The position numbers and the translations under genes are program-made. The notes below the pieces were generated by a model, which ran no database searches, had not been told where the DNA came from, and saw nothing but the letters and a program-made list of their open reading frames with translations. 6,627 bases of DNA from Paenibacillus sp. (lineage in GTDB: Bacteria; Bacillota; Bacilli; Paenibacillales; NBRC-103111): positions 1-6,627 of the forward strand of contig JARBUQ010000267.1 in the NCBI GenBank assembly GCA_029239545.1, written 5' to 3'. Below are positions 1 through 4,931 of this stretch, in pieces (positions within the stretch are counted from its first letter, which is position 1; each line of letters begins with the position of its first letter).

Positions 1-57
1 CCTAAAATAAATTCTAGCCCCCTCATTAAATCCCTTCATTAGGACTCTACAACCAGC

Positions 58-88
58 AAAAAACCTCAAAAGCCGCAGCTCCAGAGGT
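58..88 (-). terminator. Intrinsic terminator of the 5'-3' exonuclease gene
   Basis: On the minus strand an 11-pair stem, ACCTCTGGAGC against GCTTTTGAGGT, closes a TGCG tetraloop and runs straight into TTTTT. The stem holds one T-T mismatch and two G-U pairs. It begins 16 bases after the exonuclease stop codon, the classic arrangement of a Rho-independent terminator. The remaining bases, 1-57, show nothing I can assign. Confidence 0.8.
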
Positions 89-103
89 CGATTGTGCTTA
101 CTA

Positions 104-976
104 TCAAATAATCATTTTCATAAGGCCCTTGAATTCCAATTCCTCGAACTTCGCAATGACTTGATGACGGTCAATCTCCCAGAAGCAGGTTTCCAATGAG
201 CATGCGATTGGCACATCAAGACGAATAGTAGCAAGATCACGGCACAGGTGCAGCATCTCAAGCTCAGCTTCAATCTTCAGCTTAACGCTCTTAGGTATCA
301 GGTGCAAATTAGCCAGAATGCCATCAATCGATTCATATTCCAACAGCAGCTTCAGAGCTGTCTTCTCACCGATCCCTTTGACCCCCGGATAGTTATCACT
401 GGTATCGCCAGTCAGCCCTTTCAAATCGATGATTTGGGCCGGGGTCAGCTGCTTCTCGTCCCTCAGCGTCTGCAGATTGTATACCATGTAGTTGCCAGGG
501 CCTTTTTTCATAATAATAACCTGAGTTCGTTCCGATACCAGCTGGAGCATATCGTGGTCACCGGTAAGAATCATAACATCAATCTCAGTGCTGAACGCTA
601 GAGCCAATGTCCCTATGCAATCATCTGCCTCATAACCCGGAATTCCCACATTAGGAATGCCGAAGCTAGCAACGACTTCTTTGACAAGATCGAACTGAGG
701 GATCAAATCTTCAGGCGCTTCTGGGCGATTCCCTTTGTAGCTGGCGTACTGCTCTGTACGAAATGTTTTACTTCCCATATCCCAGCAGCACACGACATGA
801 GTCGGGCCAAACTGCTCAATGGCATCCAGCATGTACTTCACAAATCCATAAACTGCGTTGGTTGGCAGACCGCTGCTCGTTCTTTTAATATATCCACTAT
901 AAGCACTAGCAAAATAAGCCCGGAATAAAAGCGCCATTCCATCTACAAGAAGCACAGAAGGTTGTTTCTCTGACAT
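104..976 (-). CDS. ypcP: Free-standing 5'-3' exonuclease (Pol I N-terminal domain type, YpcP-like)
   Basis: This 290-residue protein matches the 5'-nuclease domain of DNA polymerase I without any polymerase part, like B. subtilis YpcP. The family removes RNA primers and 5' flaps in Okazaki fragment processing, using two clusters of metal-binding acidic residues. Visible in order are the first aspartate in LLVDGMALLFRAYF (D12), the arch motif YKGNRP (80-85), the EADD cluster (116-119), TGDHDMLQLV with D140 and D142, and the helix-three-turn-helix DNA-binding motif GDTSDNYPGVKGIGEKTA (190-207). All the expected acidic positions appear intact. Length is normal for stand-alone members. The ATG is fixed by a strong Shine-Dalgarno site, GGGGAGAGG, five bases upstream. 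A 173-base gap separates it from the upstream protease gene, and an intrinsic terminator follows its stop. The family assignment is secure; the exact cellular role is inferred from homologues. Confidence 0.95.
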   Translation of the reverse strand: MSEKQPSVLLVDGMALLFRAYFASAYSGYIKRTSSGLPTNAVYGFVKYMLDAIEQFGPTHVVCCWDMGSKTFRTEQYASYKGNRPEAPEDLIPQFDLVKEVVASFGIPNVGIPGYEADDCIGTLALAFSTEIDVMILTGDHDMLQLVSERTQVIIMKKGPGNYMVYNLQTLRDEKQLTPAQIIDLKGLTGDTSDNYPGVKGIGEKTALKLLLEYESIDGILANLHLIPKSVKLKIEAELEMLHLCRDLATIRLDVPIACSLETCFWEIDRHQVIAKFEELEFKGLMKMII

Positions 977-1149
977 TCAATCCTCTCCCCTACTAAAAGC
1001 AACTCAAACAACTTTTGAAGCATTTGCCCAACACTTCACAACACTTCACAACACTCGCTGAAAGCCGAGCATTGCGCAATATGTAAACTGGCAATTATCC
1101 TAAGGGCCGTATAACCACCATCAACCATTTCCCGGGAAATTTGTCGATT
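977..1149. other. Intergenic region with tandem repeat and palindromes
   Basis: This gap between the protease stop and the exonuclease start contains no credible gene. It holds the exonuclease Shine-Dalgarno site (982-990), a short tandem repeat (1030-1055), the 10-bp palindrome ATTGCGCAAT (1071-1080) and the 14-bp palindrome ATTTCCCGGGAAAT (1127-1140). I see no sigma-A promoter that I would trust. The best candidate on the minus strand, TTGATG with GATAAT, has a poor 19-base spacer. There is no hairpin followed by a T run, so read-through from the protease gene into the exonuclease gene is possible. Confidence 0.5.
1030..1055. repeat. Short tandem repeat, 10-bp unit, about 2.6 copies
   Basis: The unit AACACTTCAC occurs at 1030-1039 and 1040-1049 and is followed by a partial copy, AACACT, at 1050-1055. 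It lies in the presumed 5' leader of the exonuclease gene. Its period is close to one helical turn, but nothing else ties it to a regulator, and replication slippage is a sufficient explanation. Confidence 0.8.
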
Positions 1150-2253
1150 TTAACGTACGCCTCTTAGTGATTGTAAAAGACCGCTATGCGGAGCGAGCTC
1201 TTGCTGAATAATCCACATCATTAACAGCAGGAATAGCGCAAGTCCGCCGTAAGATAATCCGAATTTCCAGCGCAAGGGACGTGACACTACATAATATTGA
1301 TCGTTCTCATAAGGTACATAATCAATCTCATATCGCATAACGAGCCGCTTGGGTACTTGATTCCATTTGAACTCTACGCCTGTGCAATGAACCCTGCGAA
1401 TGATACCCTGCTCCTGCATCTCGATACGCTTAACTATATCCGCAAGCTCCCAGCCCAATTCCACAAACTGACGCCCATCCAGCTCACTGAATGTAGTATA
1501 AGGCAGCTCTCCGGTATACTCATACCCTTTGACAAGCCAATCCGGATTCTCAATATTAGCAATCGGGATGTCGAATCTTCCATAAACCGTGTAAGTTCTA
1601 CCTCTGCTCTGGTTGCGCCATATGAACCTCAGGAACAAATCGATAGAGAATAACGCCCATACGATCAACAGCAGAATTGATTTGATATAGATAACTATAA
1701 TTATACCAGACAAAAGCCCAGCTACCCACATCCATCTTGTAACCGTCATTGCAATTCGCCCACCATCCAGCGGATGAATAGGCAGCAAATTAATCAGATT
1801 CAGTATAAATCCTATATAAGCAATTGCATAAAATAACGGATGCCCGGTTATCCAGGCCAGACATAAACAGACAAAAGCGGCAATAGTACCGAGAATCGGC
1901 CCGCCTATAGCAATATAAGCTTCTGTGACCGCATCCCGAGGATTGCGCTTCAGCATTATCAAGGCACCCAGGAATGGAATAAAGAATGGAGCGGTTGCCG
2001 ATATCCCTTTGCGTCTGGCAGCCCACACATGTCCGAGCTCGTGAAATAATACCATGATCACAACACCCAGAGCAAACTCCCATTGATACAGCCACGCATA
2101 GAATGCTATCGCTATTAATGCACTGAGAACGGCACTGCCTGTTTTGCCGAGCTGAAAGATGGAAACAATCGTCTTGGCATGTCCTAGCAAGAAGGTGCCA
2201 ACCGCACCCAGTCCCCACCATCTGGACTTCTTCGGTTTCCCTTGTCCGGCCAA
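1150..2253 (-). CDS. Site-2 protease family (M50) membrane metalloprotease
   Basis: The 367-residue protein is a polytopic zinc protease of the kind that cuts substrates within the membrane. The zinc motif FHELGH (H71, E72, H75) sits in a hydrophobic helix, and the second signature NLLPIHPLDGGR (155-166, third ligand D163) lies in a later helix; this pair defines M50. Hydrophobic segments lie at about 41-57, 60-78, 113-135, 139-158 and 177-208. A soluble region of roughly 215-330 follows, then a last membrane segment at 334-350. The start is TTG, read as Met, supported by AGGGGGAG seven bases upstream; the next internal ATG (M67) would remove the first membrane helices. It begins 48 bases after the stop of the YusI-like gene, so the two are probably co-transcribed. 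The C-terminal soluble region lacks a domain I recognise, I see no PDZ signature, and the substrate is unknown. Confidence 0.9.
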   Translation of the reverse strand: MAGQGKPKKSRWWGLGAVGTFLLGHAKTIVSIFQLGKTGSAVLSALIAIAFYAWLYQWEFALGVVIMVLFHELGHVWAARRKGISATAPFFIPFLGALIMLKRNPRDAVTEAYIAIGGPILGTIAAFVCLCLAWITGHPLFYAIAYIGFILNLINLLPIHPLDGGRIAMTVTRWMWVAGLLSGIIIVIYIKSILLLIVWALFSIDLFLRFIWRNQSRGRTYTVYGRFDIPIANIENPDWLVKGYEYTGELPYTTFSELDGRQFVELGWELADIVKRIEMQEQGIIRRVHCTGVEFKWNQVPKRLVMRYEIDYVPYENDQYYVVSRPLRWKFGLSYGGLALFLLLMMWIIQQELAPHSGLLQSLRGVR

Positions 2254-2260
2254 AGCTGCT

Positions 2261-2268
2261 CTCCCCCT
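2261..2268 (-). promoter_or_regulatory. Shine-Dalgarno site fixing the TTG start of the M50 protease
   Basis: On the minus strand AGGGGGAG lies seven bases before TTG at 2253-2251, with the spacer AGCAGCT. No ATG or GTG in this frame is as well placed, so this site decides the start codon. Confidence 0.75.
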
Positions 2269-2301
2269 GTCTCCGGCAAATCGCGTTTCACGGCAGGCTC
2301 G

Positions 2302-2673
2302 TTACTGCTGTGCACCAGATCCCCATACTTCTTCATATAACTCTTCCTTATAACCCACCGTAATCTTATCGCCATCATAGACGATCGGTCGTTTGATTAA
2401 TCTGCCATTTGATGCTAACAGCTCGACCATCTGTTCTCTGGTCATGTTTCCGAGCTTGTCCTTCAAATTCATTTCTTTATACACTTCACCCGAGGTGTTA
2501 AAAAACTTCTTAATCGGAAGTCCGCTATCATCTATGAGCTTGCTAAGCAATTCAGATGGAGGCGGAGTTTCGAATAAATCAATCATTTCCAGCTCCATTC
2601 CTTTGCGCCGCAAGGACTTCAGGGCGTCACGGCATGTTCCGCATTTGGGATACCCGTACATTGTTGCTGACAT
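2302..2673 (-). CDS. Spx/ArsC-family thioredoxin-fold protein, YusI-like
   Basis: The 123-residue protein belongs to the arsenate reductase/Spx superfamily, small thioredoxin-fold proteins that act as reductases or, in Spx and MgsR, as RNA polymerase-binding regulators. It opens with MYGYPKCGTC, giving a CxxC redox pair at C11 and C14, and has the family motif KKFFNTSG (55-62). It ends with GRLIKRPI (90-97), carrying the conserved arginine R95. The pattern most resembles B. subtilis YusI, which to my knowledge has no proven substrate. True arsenate reduction is not shown, and no arsenic resistance gene lies nearby. The start at 2673 is supported by GAAGGGAG nine bases upstream; the ATG at codon 5 has no suitable site. 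It heads a likely two-gene unit with the membrane protease. A redox link between the two is only conjecture. Confidence 0.88.
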   Translation of the reverse strand: MSATMYGYPKCGTCRDALKSLRRKGMELEMIDLFETPPPSELLSKLIDDSGLPIKKFFNTSGEVYKEMNLKDKLGNMTREQMVELLASNGRLIKRPIVYDGDKITVGYKEELYEEVWGSGAQQ

Positions 2674-2718
2674 AATTGCATACTCCCTTCTCTATCCACA
2701 TGGAAGAGTCCACATTCA

Positions 2719-2747
2719 AGAATATCTGACATAGCGTAAAAAAACAA
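2719..2747 (-). promoter_or_regulatory. Candidate sigma-A promoter for the YusI-like gene
   Basis: On the minus strand TTGTTT (2747-2742) and TATTCT (2724-2719) are separated by 17 bases, and the -10 box lies 45 bases before the ATG. The boxes match consensus at only 3 and 4 of 6 positions, so this is a weak call that rests mainly on spacing and location. Confidence 0.35.
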
Positions 2748-2781
2748 GTTTTCATTTGCATGGGAATCGGGCTCGAACAGA

Positions 2782-2808
2782 AGGATTGGATGCTACGCAT
2801 CAAATCCT
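2782..2808. promoter_or_regulatory. Imperfect inverted repeat in the divergent intergenic region
   Basis: AGGATTGGATGC (2782-2793) and GCATCAAATCCT (2797-2808) can form a 12-position stem with a single G-A mismatch and a TAC loop. It lies between two divergently transcribed genes, upstream of both likely promoters. No T run follows it on the plus strand. It could be an operator, though no known binding site is recognised. Confidence 0.45.
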
Positions 2809-2835
2809 GACTGAAACCATTCAGGCTAAAAATCG

Positions 2836-2841
2836 TAAAAT
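2836..2841 (+). promoter_or_regulatory. Candidate -10 box for the glycine-zipper gene
   Basis: TAAAAT matches the sigma-A -10 consensus at five of six positions and would place the transcript start about 20 bases before the ATG. No good -35 box is found at 16-18 bases upstream, so the promoter may need an activator or another sigma factor, or the call may be wrong. Confidence 0.3.
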
Positions 2842-2868
2842 ATTCATAGAGCAAGGGAGGCCATACTA

Positions 2869-3072
2869 ATGGATAAACATCAGGATGATCAGGAAAAGGA
2901 CAAGAAGGACAATAAGAATAACATGGCATCTGGCTTGGGAATCGGTGTTGCAATCGGTGCCGGAATAGGTGTCGCGCTGGATAACATCGCTGTTGGCATA
3001 GCCGTCGGGATTGCCATCGGCCTTTCTTTTGGAGCTATTAACAGCAGGAGAAAGACTCCGCCAAAATCATGA
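2869..3072 (+). CDS. Small glycine-zipper membrane protein
   Basis: This 67-residue protein has a strongly charged head (1-18, rich in D, K, E and N), two hydrophobic stretches and a basic tail (SRRKTPPKS). Glycines recur every fourth residue in each stretch: G22, G26, G30, G34 and then G43, G47, G51, G55, separated by VALDNIAV. This suggests two tightly packed membrane helices joined by a turn at D38-N39. Such zippers drive helix packing and oligomerisation, and small glycine-zipper proteins of unknown function are common in Bacillales. There is no signal peptide. The ATG is set by a strong AAGGGAGG eight bases upstream. It is the only plus-strand gene here and a single-gene unit: it diverges from the YusI-like gene and ends before a strong hairpin. 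Its function is not known to me. Confidence 0.82.
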   Translation: MDKHQDDQEKDKKDNKNNMASGLGIGVAIGAGIGVALDNIAVGIAVGIAIGLSFGAINSRRKTPPKS

Positions 3073-3113
3073 AGAGAGGCTCCAAAACCTCAAATGAAAC
3101 AGATTGGAAAACA

Positions 3114-3153
3114 AAGAACTGAACCAAGCTTATTCAAGCTTGGTTCAGTTCTT
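3114..3153. terminator. Bidirectional intrinsic terminator with perfect 18-bp stem
   Basis: An 18-base arm (3114-3131, starting AAGAACTGAACC) and its exact complement (3136-3153) flank the loop ATTC. It lies between convergent genes, 41 bases after the zipper gene stop. Downstream tracts are only moderately T-rich: ATTTCAC after the right arm on the plus strand and TGTTTTCC after the left arm on the minus strand. It can plausibly stop transcription of the zipper gene and of the RluA operon. Confidence 0.75.
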
Positions 3154-3356
3154 ATTTCACGTTTCACCTCGAACAGAGGCGACTTGAAATAATGTTTCCG
3201 TTGTTTGATTTGTGCTAGAAAGCTCAATTCAAACCCAGCCCATGCATAAGAAGAGCAGGGCCGGCTTCGCTTATGGTTCATCCTGTTGTTGGGTTCCGCT
3301 AGCCTTTTTCGCACCGCGCGCAGCGCAGCAGCTCCCAGCACGCAGTGCGAAAGGTG
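3154..3356. other. Non-coding region between RluA stop and the convergent terminator
   Basis: About 200 bases with no credible gene. As the 3' end of the RluA transcript it contains a strong hairpin just after the stop codon (3307-3352), a smaller bulged stem (CATAA-GAAG against CTTC-TTATG, about 3243-3275), and a 4-bp stem CCTC/GAGG (3167-3179). The RluA reading frame stays open after its TGA up to 3090, but this extension has no recognisable protein character and runs through the terminator, so I treat it as chance. Confidence 0.5.
3307..3352 (-). other. GC-rich hairpin directly after the RluA stop codon
   Basis: In minus-strand RNA, TTTCGCACTGCGTGC (3352-3338) pairs with GCGCGCGGTGCGAAA (3321-3307) over 15 positions, two of them G-U, with a 16-base loop. 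Flanking CC and GG can extend it past two bulged A residues. On the plus strand the two G-U pairs become A-C mismatches, so the fold favours the RluA transcript. No T run follows, so it is not a standard intrinsic terminator; it may protect the 3' end. Confidence 0.5.
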
Positions 3357-4322
3357 TCATGATTGTGGATGGTTCAGGGCTGCCTCCAACTCCGACAAAT
3401 CATCAGGAAGCGGGGCGTTAAACACCATTCTCTCTTTCGTAAAAGGGTGCTGAAAGGATAGCATAGAAGCATGAAGGGCGTGTCGGTTAATGCGATCGTC
3501 CCAGCGTGGGTCGTAAGTGTGATGATCGTAGTCGTCATATCCCAGCAGAGTGTTCAAGCCATACATGGCATCCCCTAACAGGGGATGACCGATGTGCCGC
3601 ATATGAACCCGAATCTGATGGGTTCGTCCTGTCTCGAGCTTAAGTCGCACCCTAGACACTGTCTGGCTGTATGCCCGCTCCACAGCGTAATGCGTAACGG
3701 AAGGATAACCATCAGGGGTAACGATACGGATATGTGGACGCTCCGGATCTCTATCAATAGGTCCTCTGACCGTACCTGACAGTGGCTCCATTATGCCATG
3801 CACAAAAGCCGTATACTCTTTATCCACCTCACCCGCCTGCATCTGCTCGGAGATGTTCTGATGAATGTAGGGGTTTTTGGCTATAGCGAGTGTACCGGAT
3901 GTATCCTGATCCAGACGGTGAATCGGTCGGAATCTGACCTTCAATCCTTGCTGCTGCCAGTGGAACACAACGGCGTTGGCAAGCGTACCTGTATAATGCC
4001 CATGAGTCGGATGAACGACCTGTCCAACAGGTTTGTTCACCACCAGCAAATGATCGTCCTCGAACAATATATGAACGGGAAGCTCCTCTGGAAGTATATC
4101 GTCAGACTGCTCTTCCTCCATTCTAATCTCAACTCGGTCCCCTGAGCTGACACGAACGGAGATATAGACACGCTCACCGTTAAGAGTAATCCCCTGCTCC
4201 GTCTGCTTCAACCGTGACAACAGCTTGCGTGAGAGCTCCATCCGCTTGGCCAAAATGGTCTTGAGCAGCATCCCATCATCTTCAGTTGGAACTATATAAG
4301 TTAGCGGCTCGTAGTATCCCAT
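3357..4322 (-). CDS. RluA-family RNA pseudouridine synthase
   Basis: The 321-residue enzyme should convert specific uridines in rRNA or tRNA to pseudouridine. An N-terminal S4-like RNA-binding domain (about 15-70, including ITLNGERV and SSGDRVEI) precedes the catalytic domain. That domain carries VVNKPVGQVVHP (93-104), the active-site motif HRLDQDTSG (135-143, catalytic D138) and LETGRTHQIRVHMRHIGHP (229-247). An Asp/His/Tyr-rich segment at about 261-277 (GYDDYDHHTYDPRWDDR) lies late in the catalytic domain. Size and domain order fit RluC/RluD-type members; the target uridine cannot be told from sequence, so no symbol is given. The ATG overlaps the TAA of the adenosyltransferase gene by one base (TAATG), and no good Shine-Dalgarno site lies at normal distance, so translation probably depends on re-initiation by ribosomes finishing the upstream gene. 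Confidence 0.94.
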   Translation of the reverse strand: MGYYEPLTYIVPTEDDGMLLKTILAKRMELSRKLLSRLKQTEQGITLNGERVYISVRVSSGDRVEIRMEEEQSDDILPEELPVHILFEDDHLLVVNKPVGQVVHPTHGHYTGTLANAVVFHWQQQGLKVRFRPIHRLDQDTSGTLAIAKNPYIHQNISEQMQAGEVDKEYTAFVHGIMEPLSGTVRGPIDRDPERPHIRIVTPDGYPSVTHYAVERAYSQTVSRVRLKLETGRTHQIRVHMRHIGHPLLGDAMYGLNTLLGYDDYDHHTYDPRWDDRINRHALHASMLSFQHPFTKERMVFNAPLPDDLSELEAALNHPQS

Positions 4323-4888
4323 TATTTGCGTCGGAACACTTCCGCACTGCGGATATATTCAACATCCGAGATGCCTTCACGCGCATTAGCCGTGCGAGCG
4401 ATTGTGAAAAACAAGTCTGATAGACGGTTCAAGTAACGTCGAACTTCATCATTAATGGGCTGCTCTTTTGCAAGCGTCACAACCCGGCGTTCCGCCCTGC
4501 GGCATACCGTGCGGCATACATGCAGAAGAGATGACACCTGACACCCGCCAGGAAGTATAAAACGAGTCAGATCTTGCGTCTCAGCGTCATATTTATCAAT
4601 CCACACCTCGAGCTGGTCAATCATTTCCGATTTGACTTTATAAGGACGCAGATCCTGCTTCAAGAGGGCCAGATCGGAGCCGCAGTCGAATAACTCATGC
4701 TGAATATTCAGCATATCCTCACGCAAATCCACATAAATATCCGAGCCCATAAGGCTCATCGCCTGCCCGACAAAACAATTCAGCTCATCAATCGTTCCAT
4801 ACGCCTCAACTCTTACATCGTCCTTGTCCACCCTGCCGCCAATTACGCCTGTCTGTCCCTTGTCGCCGGTACGTGTATAAATTTTCAT
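4322..4888 (-). CDS. pduO: PduO-type ATP:cob(I)alamin adenosyltransferase (YvqK-like)
   Basis: The enzyme transfers the adenosyl group of ATP to cob(I)alamin or a corrin precursor, forming the Co-C bond of adenosylcobalamin. From the chosen start the protein is 188 residues. It opens with the ATP-binding segment MKIYTRTGDKGQTG, followed by IGGRVDKDDVRVEAYGTIDELN; later come FILPGG, the helix CRTVCRRAERRV and the C-terminal NRLSDLFFTIAR. All are typical of the PduO family, and the length is normal. A longer frame starts at 4906, adding MRGCGR, but that ATG lacks a ribosome site. GAGAGG, the site serving 4888, lies inside those six extra codons, and homologues begin with MKxYTxTGDKG. It sits 43 bases after cobQ and overlaps the RluA gene by one base. 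The neighbourhood fits cobalamin synthesis or salvage. Confidence 0.94.
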   Translation of the reverse strand: MKIYTRTGDKGQTGVIGGRVDKDDVRVEAYGTIDELNCFVGQAMSLMGSDIYVDLREDMLNIQHELFDCGSDLALLKQDLRPYKVKSEMIDQLEVWIDKYDAETQDLTRFILPGGCQVSSLLHVCRTVCRRAERRVVTLAKEQPINDEVRRYLNRLSDLFFTIARTANAREGISDVEYIRSAEVFRRK

Positions 4889-4898
4889 CCTGCCACAT

Positions 4899-4904
4899 CC
4901 TCTC
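4899..4904 (-). promoter_or_regulatory. Shine-Dalgarno site deciding the adenosyltransferase start
   Basis: On the minus strand GAGAGG lies ten bases before the ATG at 4888. It overlaps codons of the longer candidate frame from 4906, which therefore cannot use it. The 7-bp inverted repeat CATGAAT/ATTCATG (4904-4910 and 4924-4930) abuts it and could partly hide it in mRNA, which is speculative. Confidence 0.6.
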
Positions 4905-4931
4905 ATGAATTTTAATTCTACTCATTCATGC

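Noticed and set aside
248..601. A 117-codon plus-strand frame opposite the exonuclease gene.
   Set aside because: It is antisense to conserved nuclease motifs and has no motif of its own.
1127..1140. The palindrome ATTTCCCGGGAAAT as a terminator for the M50 protease gene.
   Set aside because: A hairpin would have only about five pairs and no T run follows it on the minus strand.
1790..2221. A 143-codon minus-strand frame inside the M50 protease gene, rich in Cys, Arg and Ser.
   Set aside because: It is an alternative reading of the protease gene, whose frame carries HELGH and the second zinc motif; the composition is typical of an off-frame shadow.
2302..2673. Calling this gene a true arsenate reductase (arsC).
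   Set aside because: The CGTC motif and overall pattern fit the YusI branch, and there is no arsR, arsB or acr3 gene in the window.
3090..3341. An open frame continuing the RluA frame past its TGA, possibly a read-through extension or separate gene.
   Set aside because: It has no protein-like composition I recognise, runs through two hairpins including the terminator, and RluA is already full length at its own stop.
4889..4931. A cobalamin riboswitch controlling the adenosyltransferase gene.
   Set aside because: The 43-base gap is far too short, and no B12-box-like sequence is visible here or in the other intergenic regions. A riboswitch could still lie beyond the right edge.
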